NCBI RefSeq assembly: GCF_001544535.1
Contig: NZ_FCON02000007.1
Coordinates: 62,001-126,000 of the forward strand
DNA length: 64,000 bases
Direction: 5' to 3'
Origin: Caballeronia choica
GTDB lineage: Bacteria > Pseudomonadota > Gammaproteobacteria > Burkholderiales > Burkholderiaceae
The notes under the pieces were generated by a model that did not search any database, was not told the origin of the DNA, and saw nothing but the letters and a program-made list of their open reading frames with translations. The position numbers and the translations under genes were made by a program. This document shows, piece after piece, positions 44,290-53,527 of this stretch. Position 1 is the first letter of the stretch. Every line of letters starts with the position of its first letter.

Positions 44290-45210
44290 ATGGACCGCTG
44301 GACTCAAATCGAGTTGTTTGTTTTGACGGCCGAACTTGGCAGTTTGTCGAAGGCGGCCGAGCAGCTTGACATGTCCAATGCGGCGGCGAGCCGCACACTC
44401 AGCGCGCTGGAAGAGCGTCTCGGAGCGCGCCTCATTGAGCGCACCACACGCAGGCAATGGCTCACTGATGCGGGAGTGGCGTACCGCCGGAGCTGCGTTG
44501 CAGTCCTCTCGGAGATGGCCGAAGCCGAAGCCGCCGCAGCCGAGGCGACATTGAGCCCACGTGGAGTTTTGCGCGTGACCAGTTCCGTGTCGTTTGCAAT
44601 GCTGCACATCGCTCCATTTCTGACCGAATTCAGCCGGAAGTATCCGAGCTTGTCGGTGCAAGTCGTCGCAGCGAATCGCTACCCTGATTTTATCGATGCG
44701 GGAATTGATATTGCGATTCGCACGCGCGAGCATGAAGGAGATTCGGGAATTACGGTACGCAAGCTGGCAGAAACCGCTCGCATTCTCGCCGCCGCGCCCG
44801 CTTACCTGACCGAACATGGCCGCCCCCTCAAGCCTGAGGACCTGAGCCAACACCGGATGCTGGTGTACAACCTCGCGGTCGATCCTTATATCCTGCACTT
44901 CAAGCGCGACGAGGAAACCCGCGACATTCCGATCACCAGCGTCCTGGACTCCAACGAAGGGCAAGTCATCTGTGCCGCCGGGCGCGCTGGCCTGGGCATC
45001 GTGGTTCAGCCGCTCTACATTATTTATGACGACATCGTCGCCGGACGTCTGGTGCCTATCCTCACGGATTGGAACCTGCCTCGCCTCACCATCAATCTTG
45101 CCTATCAAAGCCGGCGCTATCAGCCCGCGAAAATACGGGTGTTCACCGAGTTCCTTATCGAGTGGACGGAACGCCGCCAACTTGCCGCGAAGTGGAGCTG
45201 TATTCGCTGA
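44290..45210 (+). CDS. LysR-family regulator (orphaned hydroxyquinol-type regulator)
   Basis: A 306-residue LysR protein. It starts Met-Asp-Arg-Trp-Thr-Gln-Ile-Glu-Leu-Phe-Val, with HTH to residue 60 (Leu-Ser-Lys-Ala-Ala-Glu-Gln-Leu...Ala-Ala-Ala-Ser-Arg) and effector domain 90-295, and belongs to the large CrgA/DmlR-like branch. It is divergent from the remains of a hydroxyquinol dioxygenase and probably once regulated it. The frame is intact, so it may still control another locus. Confidence 0.87.
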   Translation: MDRWTQIELFVLTAELGSLSKAAEQLDMSNAAASRTLSALEERLGARLIERTTRRQWLTDAGVAYRRSCVAVLSEMAEAEAAAAEATLSPRGVLRVTSSVSFAMLHIAPFLTEFSRKYPSLSVQVVAANRYPDFIDAGIDIAIRTREHEGDSGITVRKLAETARILAAAPAYLTEHGRPLKPEDLSQHRMLVYNLAVDPYILHFKRDEETRDIPITSVLDSNEGQVICAAGRAGLGIVVQPLYIIYDDIVAGRLVPILTDWNLPRLTINLAYQSRRYQPAKIRVFTEFLIEWTERRQLAAKWSCIR

Positions 45211-45247
45211 CGTATCGGCCGCGGTCTTCCACTGCCTTTGCACCGTC

Positions 45248-46012
45248 GTGCCAAACATCCGGAAAATTCCGGGTATTGCCGAAACCAGATTGATCGTGTT
45301 GGCGTTACACGACCCTCCATGGGTTCTGGTGACCATCATCTACGCCATCGCGATGATCTCGGCCCTATATCCCAAGGCAGCCTTCGGCTTCGCGGATATC
45401 GGTCGCGACGGAACGCGGCCCGTGACCTCATATGGCGCGTCGGCCACGGTGGCGGTCGTCGCGGCGTTCTTCGTTTCGCTGCTGTTCAGGTTCGTCTTCG
45501 ATCCGAGCGGCAATCTGTTTCAGACCATTTCGACGCCCGGCGCGTTTCGAGCCGCGCTCGAAGTGTCGCTGCAGCGTCTGCCGTGGATGTTCATGACGTT
45601 CGCGATGACCTTCACGATTGCCTGGGTGACGGACAACCGCGCTGCCACGCCGGGGGACGTGCCCCGCTGGCTACGTTATGCGGAGTGCGGCGGCATGAGC
45701 GGTGTGTTCCTCGTCGCGCAATACGTGACGCTCGAATTGCTGCTGAGTTCGGCGCCTGCCATTTTCGAACCCTCGACACCGTTCAGGCTGCTTCCCACCG
45801 CGGCTATCGTTGGCGGTTTGATCGGGGCGCTTTTGCCGCATTGGTATCGGAGGATCAGAATGAACATGGCTCCGCGCTCGTCCGGTCCGATTGCCCCGTC
45901 GCCGGCCTGGCACTCCGCGGTTCGTCGCAAGCAAAGGCGACGCAGGACAAGGGGTCCATATTCGAAGTCCGGTCGGCCGGCATCATGCCGTCAAGACACT
46001 CCAGTTCCCTGA
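45248..46012 (+). pseudogene. Probable 5'-truncated membrane protein of unknown family
   Basis: The open frame enters from inside the LysR gene. Convincing protein sequence starts only after the LysR stop (from about 45212; GTG 45248 is the first candidate start). It has about five hydrophobic helices (residues near 25-45, 62-82, 113-131, 153-173 and 190-208 from 45248) separated by charged loops, then a basic Arg/Lys-rich tail that runs 22 bases into the convergent Rieske gene. No ribosome site precedes any start codon, and no N-terminal soluble domain is present. I read it as the C-terminal half of a larger membrane protein, truncated at its 5' end. Confidence 0.55.
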
Positions 46013-47778
46013 TGCAGTTCGCCGCCTCGCATCAAGCGCTGCGCGATATCGGCCGTTTGCAGGGTCCCGCGTTCAGTCGGTGAATGGGCCGCGAGATAGC
46101 GGACGACCGCAATGAGAACATGCCGCCCCTCGCCAGTATTGCCCCACGCGGCAAACTGCCGGACGCCGGCCTCCAGCATCTGATAGGCATGGAAGCCCGC
46201 ATCTTCGCGAAGCACCGCAAGCGCAAGCGTAGCCATCAGCGCTTGTGGCGAATGACCGAGTGTGAGATGCCGCGCCACCAGCCTTGCCGCAAGATCAACC
46301 TGTCGCTGCTGGTCGAAGGCCTCGAGCAAGGCGGTGCGGATCGTCTCCTCATCGGTAGGAAGGTCGTCGAGTTGATCGTGGCCATCGCCCGGGATGCGGG
46401 CCGGCGGCACGTTCAGATAACGGGCAAGGTAGAGCGCCATGGCTCCGTGCATGATGCTCCGCACGGCTGGAACGTAACCGTCGATGCCCGCGGTCCCGAT
46501 CCGACTGAGCATCTGGTGGACCGCGTTGGCATGGGTAAAAACGTGGTGCGCCGTCTCCCAGTCAGCGTGCTCGTTGGCATTGCCGAAGCGGGCCACGCGC
46601 AGCGCCGCTCCGTAAGCGAGGGCTTGTCCCAGGTCAGCAGGAGCGGCGCCTGCGCGGATCGCCTCCTTCAGCGCGTCAATGATCTTCGCTGGATCGTCGC
46701 CGAGCAGTTCCCGCGCGAGCGCCGCATGGTTCGACCAGTCTCGCAAGCCGCGCCCGGCAGCGAAAAGTTGCGCCATTTGGCTGGTCGCTTCGTCACACAG
46801 CGCGACAAGGTCAACGGGCTGGCGCCAGGCGGTCGATTCCTCGGCGCCACGGACGGTGACCATCTGAGCGACGATGGTAGGCAGCAAAGCTGACGCGTGC
46901 TCCCAGCCGATCAGGTCAAGGCACTCGAAAGCCTTGTTGATGAAGTCGAGCAAATGACCGGTGTCGGCGAACGCCCGCTCGGTACCGGCCGAAAGTAAGG
47001 TATCGGCGAGCACCGTTGGTGAGAGACCAGCGGCAACCGCCGTCAATAGGGTGCGCTCGGCCGCCTCGCGATGGCGCACGTTTGTCCAAAGGCGCAGCCA
47101 ACGCTTGAGCGTGGCTGGCTCCGGCCTGCTTCCAAGCGGCGCACGTTCCCGCCGCGGTGCCTCGCCCTGGCAGTCCGCCGCAACACGGCGCGCGCCTTGG
47201 AACAGCGCGAGATAGGCGTCGTCTTCTGGCAGCATGGGCAACAGATTCGCGAGCGCCGTTAGTATCGTGAGACCGACGCCCCAGCCGTCACGGTTCTGCG
47301 CCCCGAAGAGCGCCACCTGCCGCACGATATCGGCAACCGGCACCTCGGCTGCGAGTTGACCATGCACGGCCTTGGCAATGACGAGCCCGAGGTCGTGTGC
47401 CAGGCCGTCCGCAAGCCGCTGATGCCAGTGCGCCGCCGGATCGGAATGACCGGACGTGGACGCCACCCAGATGGCGCCCTTGCGTAGCTCGACCGCGTAG
47501 CTCGGTACATCGTCCGCCCAGAGGTCGAAGGTGCAGCCGCTTTCCAGATCGAAGCGGGCGTGGTGCCAATGACAGGTCACGATGCCGTCCTCGACAGTGC
47601 CTCGCTCAAGCGGGAAGCCCATGTGGGGACAACGATTGTCGAGGGCGAAGACGCGCCCACGGTTGTAGATGACGAGGATTGGACCATGGCCACCTTGCAC
47701 AACGAGTCGTTCCTTCGCCTTCAGCTCTTCAAGGCTCCCCACGAGCACGAATTCGCTATTCGGTGCATCCATGCGCAT
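45991..47778 (-). CDS. Rieske [2Fe-2S] domain protein with large unassigned C-terminal region
   Basis: A 595-residue protein. Residues 8-108 form a complete Rieske domain of the ferredoxin type: Cys50-Pro-His52 and Cys69-His70-Trp71-His72 give the C-x-H...C-x-x-H cluster ligands. The remaining 480 or so residues are almost wholly helical, rich in Ala/Leu and in histidines (for example Glu-Thr-Ala-His-His-Val-Phe-Thr-His-Ala near 410, and Ala-His-Trp-His near 117). They contain no flavin or mononuclear iron motif that I recognise. Resemblance to questin-oxidase-like (DUF4243) proteins is possible but untested. It is divergent from hyuA, with a shared palindrome in the gap, so it may supply electrons to, or catalyse, an oxidation in that pathway. 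Confidence 0.8.
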   Translation of the reverse strand: MRMDAPNSEFVLVGSLEELKAKERLVVQGGHGPILVIYNRGRVFALDNRCPHMGFPLERGTVEDGIVTCHWHHARFDLESGCTFDLWADDVPSYAVELRKGAIWVASTSGHSDPAAHWHQRLADGLAHDLGLVIAKAVHGQLAAEVPVADIVRQVALFGAQNRDGWGVGLTILTALANLLPMLPEDDAYLALFQGARRVAADCQGEAPRRERAPLGSRPEPATLKRWLRLWTNVRHREAAERTLLTAVAAGLSPTVLADTLLSAGTERAFADTGHLLDFINKAFECLDLIGWEHASALLPTIVAQMVTVRGAEESTAWRQPVDLVALCDEATSQMAQLFAAGRGLRDWSNHAALARELLGDDPAKIIDALKEAIRAGAAPADLGQALAYGAALRVARFGNANEHADWETAHHVFTHANAVHQMLSRIGTAGIDGYVPAVRSIMHGAMALYLARYLNVPPARIPGDGHDQLDDLPTDEETIRTALLEAFDQQRQVDLAARLVARHLTLGHSPQALMATLALAVLREDAGFHAYQMLEAGVRQFAAWGNTGEGRHVLIAVVRYLAAHSPTERGTLQTADIAQRLMRGGELHQGTGVS

Positions 47779-48172
47779 ACCCCGGCATTCGTCCCTTCAC
47801 GGACGTCGTAGGGACGTCCGGTCCCCTGGAGACTTAAGCATACGCTCATGCAAAACGCGAGAGGCGCGGGACGGTATACCAGTGCAAAGGTTGCGGTCAT
47901 CGTGACGGGCTATCCGGCCCTGCGCCGATGATCGGCAACACGTACAACGAGAAACGCATTCGGCAAAACTAAGTCGAGATCGCAAGAGATTATTGTTACC
48001 TATCATGGTAATAATACAGCCCGAAATCTCAATAGACATGTGAATATTGGGCGGTCAAATTTCCTACGTTGCCTCAATTTTTAACTTCGTGGCGGCACGG
48101 ACATGCGCCTCGGCTTCGACAGACCAAGTTGGGGCCGAGCCGCTCTCATCAAGGTTCGAATAGGAAATGGCC
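47779..48172. other. Divergent control region between the Rieske gene and hyuA
   Basis: About 390 bases without a gene. A palindromic site at 47992-48015 lies in an AT-rich stretch (47980-48060), where the divergent promoters must be. Confidence 0.5.
47992..48015. promoter_or_regulatory. Palindromic operator, copy 1 (before hyuA)
   Basis: ATTGTTACC-TATCAT-GGTAATAAT: nine-base arms complementary at eight positions with a 6-base centre. Almost the same site occurs at 54631-54653, before the amidase gene. It is 158 bases upstream of hyuA and 214 upstream of the Rieske gene. Confidence 0.75.
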
Positions 48173-50266
48173 ATGGCAAGAATAGGAGTCGACGTCGGCG
48201 GAACCTTCACCGATCTGGTCCTCGAGAAGATGGACAAGAATGATTGTGCAAGGGTTTTCGTCCACAAGGTTGCGAGCACGCCACATGACCAGTCGGTGGG
48301 CGTGCTGCGCGGCGTGCTGGAAATTTGCGAGCAAGCGGGCGTCAAGCCTTCCGATATCACGATGATCGTGCATGGCACGACGGTCGCCACCAACATCACG
48401 ATCGAACACAATGGCGCCGAAGTCGGCATGCTGACGACGCGCGGCTTTCGCGACATCCTGCATATCGGACGACACAAGCGGCCCCACAACTTTTCGTTGC
48501 AATTCGACGTACCCTGGCAATCTCATCCGCTCGTCAGGCGCCGCAACAGGATCGCGATCACCGAGCGAATCATGCCGCCGCATGGCGATGTCGCTGCCGA
48601 ACTCGTCGAAGAGGAAGTGCTCGAGGCGGCCCAACTGTTCAAGGCGCGCGGCATCAGCTCGGTGATCGTGTGCTTTCTCTACTCGTTTCTCAACGACGCG
48701 CATGAACGCAGGGCCAAGGCGCTCGTTCAGTCGGTGCTGCCCGACGCCTATGTTTCATGCTCGTCAGAAGTCGCGAACGTCATTCGCGAGTACGAGCGCT
48801 TTTCGACGACCGCGATGAACGCATTCGTCGGCCCGAAAACCGCGCTCTATCTGAACAACCTCGAGAGCAAGCTGCGCGACGCGGGCATCAATGCGCATCT
48901 GCGGATCATGCAGTCGAACGGCGGGGTATCGACAGTCGAGATGTGTGCGCAACGGCCCGTGTCCATTCTCATGTCGGGGCTTGCGGGCGGCGTGATGGGC
49001 GGGCGCTGGGCGGGCGCCATGTCGGATGTGCGCGATGTGATCACCGTCGACATCGGTGGCACGTCAGCCGATTTCAGCACGATTCCCGACGGGCAGGTCA
49101 AGATCATGAACCCGCGCGACACCTACGTGGGCGCCTACCCGGTGCTCGCGCCCATGATCGACATGGCGACGATGGGCGCAGGCGGCGGGTCGATCGCATA
49201 CATAGACGAGGGCGGCGCCTTTCGCGTGGGTCCGCGCTCGGCGGGCGCCGACCCGGGGCCCGCGTGCTACGGCCGTGGCGGCACCGAGCCGACCGTCACG
49301 GATGCGCAGGTGGTGCTGGGACGCCTCGACCCGGACCAGTTCCTCGGCGGCGGCGTAAAAATCGATCCTCAGCTTGCGCATCGAGCCATCGAGGAGAAGA
49401 TTGCACGCCCGCTCGGCATGAGCGTGAAGGAAGCGGCGCTTGGCATCATTCGGATTCTCAATTCCAACATGTCGCTTGCGATACGGGCGAACTCGGTTGC
49501 CAAGGGCTTCGATCCGCGCCGCTTCGCGTTGCTTCCGTTCGGCGGTGCCGGACCGCTGAACGGCGTCGCTCTCGCCGAAGCGGTCAGCGCACGGGAGGTG
49601 ATCGTGCCGCCGGCACCGGGCATCACGGCCGCGATCGGTCTGCTCGTCACCGACATGCAATATGAGTTCACGCGTTCGGTGCTCTCGGTGCTCAAGGACC
49701 TGACACAGGAGGAGATCGACAGGATCAACGGCGTGATCGACGAGCTCACTGCGCAATGCCGCGCGAGCCTCGACGCTGACGGTGTGCCTGGCTACCGTCA
49801 GCACTACACGCGCGTGGCGGAGTGCCGCTATCACGGACAGGGGTTCGAGTTACGTGCGGACATTCCAGAGGGCGCCGTGCGCCTCGCGAACGTCGAGCAG
49901 ATCAAGGCGAACTTTCACGCGCAGCACAAGCGCGATTACGGATGGGCATTCGATGACGTCGATGTCGAGATCGTCACCGTGCGCGTGATCGGTGTGGCGA
50001 AAACCCCCGCGCTCCAGTGGCCGACGTTGCCGTCGGGATCGGTGCGCCCGGATGACCGTGCGCTCATGTTCGTGCGCCGCACGACATTCGACGATGGAGA
50101 GACCTACGACACCCCTCGCTATGACCGCAGTCTCTTGCTCGCCGGCAATACGCTGGACGGCCCCGCGATCGTGATCCAGCGCGATTCGACGACGCTCGTG
50201 CCGCCGGGCTATCGCGCGCGTGTCGTGGCGAATGGCAACATCCATATCAACCGTCAAGCGGCATAA
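48173..50266 (+). CDS. hyuA: Hydantoinase/oxoprolinase subunit A (ATP-dependent, HyuA type)
   Basis: A 697-residue protein of the hydantoinase A/oxoprolinase family. It opens with the ATP-binding motif Gly-Val-Asp-Val-Gly-Gly-Thr-Phe-Thr-Asp. A second actin-like motif (Asp-Ile-Gly-Gly-Thr-Ser-Ala-Asp) lies near residue 294, a Gly-Ala-Gly-Gly-Gly-Ser segment near 338 and Phe-Gly-Gly-Ala-Gly-Pro near 458. With subunit B it hydrolyses a cyclic amide (N-methylhydantoin, 5-oxoproline or another hydantoin) at the cost of ATP; relatives are acetone carboxylases. ATG 48173 has AGGA seven bases upstream; ATG 48167 is an alternative. Confidence 0.9.
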   Translation: MARIGVDVGGTFTDLVLEKMDKNDCARVFVHKVASTPHDQSVGVLRGVLEICEQAGVKPSDITMIVHGTTVATNITIEHNGAEVGMLTTRGFRDILHIGRHKRPHNFSLQFDVPWQSHPLVRRRNRIAITERIMPPHGDVAAELVEEEVLEAAQLFKARGISSVIVCFLYSFLNDAHERRAKALVQSVLPDAYVSCSSEVANVIREYERFSTTAMNAFVGPKTALYLNNLESKLRDAGINAHLRIMQSNGGVSTVEMCAQRPVSILMSGLAGGVMGGRWAGAMSDVRDVITVDIGGTSADFSTIPDGQVKIMNPRDTYVGAYPVLAPMIDMATMGAGGGSIAYIDEGGAFRVGPRSAGADPGPACYGRGGTEPTVTDAQVVLGRLDPDQFLGGGVKIDPQLAHRAIEEKIARPLGMSVKEAALGIIRILNSNMSLAIRANSVAKGFDPRRFALLPFGGAGPLNGVALAEAVSAREVIVPPAPGITAAIGLLVTDMQYEFTRSVLSVLKDLTQEEIDRINGVIDELTAQCRASLDADGVPGYRQHYTRVAECRYHGQGFELRADIPEGAVRLANVEQIKANFHAQHKRDYGWAFDDVDVEIVTVRVIGVAKTPALQWPTLPSGSVRPDDRALMFVRRTTFDDGETYDTPRYDRSLLLAGNTLDGPAIVIQRDSTTLVPPGYRARVVANGNIHINRQAA

Positions 50267-50278
50267 GAGGAGCAGATC

Positions 50279-52033
50279 ATGGAAAACGGACGCGTTGATC
50301 CGGTCACCTTGCAGGTGATTAGCGGAGCGCTGCACACGATCGCGGAGGAGATGAGTCATGTGCTCTATCGCATGTCGTTCTCTTCGATCATCCGGGAATC
50401 GCAGGACATCGGGGCTGGCCTCTTCGATCTCGATTTCAACACGCTAACCGAGTCGGAAGGCTCGCCGCTACACATCGGCTCCATCCCCGCTTATCTGCGC
50501 GGCATCCAGCGATGCCTGCAAGGCGGCAAGTGGGAAGAGGGTGACGTGGTCATCCACAACCATCCCTACTACGGGGCGAGTCACAGCCCCGACTTGTGCA
50601 TCGTCGTGCCTGTGTTCTGGCATGGCGAACTGGTGGGGTTCGCGGCCAACACGGCTCACCACGTCGACATTGGCGCCGCGACGCCGGGTCTCATCATCGA
50701 CATCCCGGACGTGTTCGCCGAAGGCATGCTCTTCGCGGGCGTCAAGCTGTACGAATGCGGCAAGCGCAATGATGGTCTGTGGCAATTCATCGGCTACAAC
50801 AGCCGAACCGCGCGTCAAACGAAGGACGACATCGACGCACAGATCGCCTCGGCGCAACTCGGCGCGCGGCGCATGCAGGAACTGCTCGAATCATACGGGC
50901 GGGAAACCGTATTCGGCGCCGCCAACCAGTTGATGGCCTACACGGAAACGATGATGCGCGCCCGCATCGCCGAGATTCCGGATGGCGACTATCGCGCGGA
51001 AGGCTTTCTCGACGACGACGGCCTGAACCGGGACAAGCGCTTGCCCATCAAGGTCTGCGTGAAGGTCCGCGGCAATAGCGTCGAGGTGGATCTGACCGGT
51101 TCGGCCGGCCAGGTGCCGACAGGCTTCAACGTCCCGTTCGAGGGCTCGACAAAACCGGCTTGCTATTGCGCGTTCCGCGCAATTCTCACCGACAGCGCGC
51201 TCATGGACGTCAAGCTGCCGCCGAACGAAGGGTCGTTCCGGCCGATCAGCGTCGTGGCGCCAGAAGGTTCGATTTTCAATCCGATCTACCCGGCCGCGGC
51301 GGAAGCGCGCTTCACCCAGTGCAACCGGATGATCGACCTGATCATCAAGGCGCTCTCGCCGGTCCTGCCCGGACGCACGACGGCCGGCAACTCGGCGACG
51401 CTCTCGTTCGCCGCCTACTCGGGCATACGCCGCGAAGGAGACTACTGGGTGTTCCTCGAGGTCAACGAAGGCGCATACGGCGGGCGGCCGGCATCGGATG
51501 GTCCGGATTCGATCGACAACCTGATGGCCAACACTCGCAATAATCCTATCGAGGATCTCGGCATGCATCTGCCGATGGTCTGCGACCGGTACGAACTGCG
51601 CGACGATGTCTTGCCGGGCGCGGGACGGTATCGCGGTGGCATCGGCGTGGTCAAGACGCAGCGTCTTCTCGAAGGCGGCACGATCACGCACGAATCGGAA
51701 CGTCACCTCGACGTGCCGTGGGGCGCGTTTGGGGGACATGAGGGCCAGGTAGGCAAGGTGGAAATCATCGGTGAGAACGGAGCTGTCAGGCAGATGCCCG
51801 CGAAGTTCTCCAATATCGCGTTGCAAGCGGGCGAAGCGATGGCGTATTACGCGCCTTGTGGCGGCGGTTACGGAGATCCGCTCGACAGACCGGCCACGCA
51901 GGTGCTCGATGACGTGCTCGATGATTTCTGCACGATCCAGCACGCGCGCGACGCTTACGGCGTCGTGATCACCCCCGGGCTTGCGCTCGACGAGACGGCG
52001 ACGAACGCCTTGCGCGCGAAAGCGCGCGGTTGA
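50279..52033 (+). CDS. hyuB: Hydantoinase/oxoprolinase subunit B (HyuB type)
   Basis: A 584-residue hydantoinase B family protein. Asp-Pro-Val-Thr-Leu-Gln-Val-Ile near residue 7, Ser-Ser-Ile-Ile-Arg-Glu-Ser-Gln-Asp near 36 and His-Asn-His-Pro-Tyr-Tyr-Gly-Ala-Ser-His near 92-101 are family landmarks; the His cluster and nearby Asp probably bind metal. It starts 12 bases after hyuA, preceded by AGAGGAG. It is full length and the obligate partner of HyuA. Confidence 0.9.
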   Translation: MENGRVDPVTLQVISGALHTIAEEMSHVLYRMSFSSIIRESQDIGAGLFDLDFNTLTESEGSPLHIGSIPAYLRGIQRCLQGGKWEEGDVVIHNHPYYGASHSPDLCIVVPVFWHGELVGFAANTAHHVDIGAATPGLIIDIPDVFAEGMLFAGVKLYECGKRNDGLWQFIGYNSRTARQTKDDIDAQIASAQLGARRMQELLESYGRETVFGAANQLMAYTETMMRARIAEIPDGDYRAEGFLDDDGLNRDKRLPIKVCVKVRGNSVEVDLTGSAGQVPTGFNVPFEGSTKPACYCAFRAILTDSALMDVKLPPNEGSFRPISVVAPEGSIFNPIYPAAAEARFTQCNRMIDLIIKALSPVLPGRTTAGNSATLSFAAYSGIRREGDYWVFLEVNEGAYGGRPASDGPDSIDNLMANTRNNPIEDLGMHLPMVCDRYELRDDVLPGAGRYRGGIGVVKTQRLLEGGTITHESERHLDVPWGAFGGHEGQVGKVEIIGENGAVRQMPAKFSNIALQAGEAMAYYAPCGGGYGDPLDRPATQVLDDVLDDFCTIQHARDAYGVVITPGLALDETATNALRAKARG

Positions 52034-52085
52034 GTCGGGAGCGGCGAGCCGGGCGGTTCCGGGTTCGCCGCTTCAGGATTCGATA

Positions 52086-52102
52086 GCCCGATTTTTTCGG
52101 GC
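52086..52102 (+). terminator. Weak hairpin after hyuB
   Basis: GCCCGA and TCGGGC pair around a short T-rich loop, 52 bases after the hyuB stop. No following T-run, so it is more likely an attenuator or mRNA end-stabiliser than a full stop before the MFS gene. Confidence 0.4.
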
Positions 52103-52189
52103 GGTCTTCAGTTCCTGATAGTTAGCCATCCGAATGATATCCATAACCGACTCAATGATGGAATGCGCTGGCGTTCCTGGAGAGCGAAG

Positions 52190-53527
52190 ATGAAACGAGA
52201 AGAAGCCGTATCACAAGCATTGTGGACGCCGCCACCGGTCGACGCGAAGGATGTCGGCCGCGCGAGCTGGACAGCGTTCCTTGCATGGGTATTCGCCGTG
52301 TATGACTTCATTCTGTTCGGGACGCTGCTGCCCGAGATAGGGCGACATTACGGGTGGAGCGAAGCGCAGCAGGCCGAGATTGCGACGCTCGTCGCGATCG
52401 GAACCGCCGTTGTGGCGTTTCTGATCGGCCCTATCGTCGACCGGTTCGGACGGCGCACCGGCATGATTACGACCGTGGCGGGCGCCGCGCTTTGTTCGGG
52501 ACTCACGGCGGCGGCTGGAAACGCGGGCCAGGGCGTGCTGGTGCTGGTGCGGTCTCTCGCGGGGCTGGGTTATGCCGAGCAGACGGTCAACGCGACCTAT
52601 CTCAACGAGATGTACGCGGCGCTCGACGATCCGCGCATGGAGCGCCGCAAAGGACTTTTCTACAGTCTCGTGCAGGGCGGCTGGCCGATCGGCGCGCTGG
52701 TCGCGGCGGGGCTGACCGCGGTAATGCTGCCGTTCGTCGGGTGGCGGGGCTGCTTCATCTTCGCGACGTTTCCGGCCATCGCGATTCTCTTCATGACACG
52801 CCGGCTCAAGGAGAGCCCGCAGTTTCTGCTGCATCGTCGTATCGTCGAGACGGCCCGCGCGGGCGACCATGCCGGTGCACGCGACCTTGCACGCGCGCAC
52901 GGTCTCGATTACGAGAAGCACGGCGGCGGCATTGGCGCGGCGTTTCGTGGACGCGCCCTGCGCACCACGATCGTGCTCGGGCTGAGCTTCATGCTCAACT
53001 GGTCGACGATTCAGGTCTTCAGCGTGCTCGGGACGACGGTGATCACCAAGGTCCACGCGCTCTCGTTCCAGAGTTCGCTGGTCGTACTGGTGCTGTCGAA
53101 CGTCGTCGGATACGCGGGCTATGTCGCGCATGGCTTCATCGGCGATCGCTTTGGGCGGCGCAATACCATCGTGGCCGGATGGACGCTCGGCGCACTTTCG
53201 TTTCTCGCGATGCTGTTCGCCCCGAGCGAGTTCCCGGTCGTCGTCACGCTCTACAGCGCAGGCCTTTTCTTTCTGATCGGGCCGTATGCCGCAGCGTTGT
53301 TCTTCATCGGCGAGAGCTACCCCACATCGATTCGCGCGACCGGCGGCGCGATCGTGACGGCGATGGGGCCGATCGGCGCGGTCATCGCGAGTGCCGGCGT
53401 TACCGCGCTGCTCGCGCACGGCGGCTCCTGGAAGGAAGGGGCGCTGTATTTCGGTGCAATCCCGTGTTTCGCGTCCGCGCTCCTGATGCTGTTTGCGCGC
53501 AAAAGCAGCGAGGGATCGGACCAATGA
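52190..53527 (+). CDS. MFS permease of the hydantoinase operon
   Basis: A 445-residue, 12-helix major facilitator protein. Helix 1 has Ala-Val-Tyr-Asp-Phe-Ile-Leu-Phe-Gly, and motif A follows (Gly-Pro-Ile-Val-Asp-Arg-Phe-Gly-Arg-Arg). This looks like the sialate/lactate-type (SHS) or sugar-acid branch. ATG 52190 has GGAGAG eight bases upstream; an ATG at 52163 is possible. Its stop overlaps the porin start by four bases, so translation of the two is coupled. It probably imports the hydantoin-type substrate. Confidence 0.87.
   Translation: MKREEAVSQALWTPPPVDAKDVGRASWTAFLAWVFAVYDFILFGTLLPEIGRHYGWSEAQQAEIATLVAIGTAVVAFLIGPIVDRFGRRTGMITTVAGAALCSGLTAAAGNAGQGVLVLVRSLAGLGYAEQTVNATYLNEMYAALDDPRMERRKGLFYSLVQGGWPIGALVAAGLTAVMLPFVGWRGCFIFATFPAIAILFMTRRLKESPQFLLHRRIVETARAGDHAGARDLARAHGLDYEKHGGGIGAAFRGRALRTTIVLGLSFMLNWSTIQVFSVLGTTVITKVHALSFQSSLVVLVLSNVVGYAGYVAHGFIGDRFGRRNTIVAGWTLGALSFLAMLFAPSEFPVVVTLYSAGLFFLIGPYAAALFFIGESYPTSIRATGGAIVTAMGPIGAVIASAGVTALLAHGGSWKEGALYFGAIPCFASALLMLFARKSSEGSDQ

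Noticed and set aside
44972-45247. Open frame inside the LysR gene leading into the membrane protein
   Set aside because: The part before 45211 is the +2 reading of the LysR gene; only the part after it has membrane-protein character.
52354-53523. Upstream extension of the porin frame inside the MFS gene
   Set aside because: Out-of-frame reading of the permease; the porin signal peptide starts at 53524.
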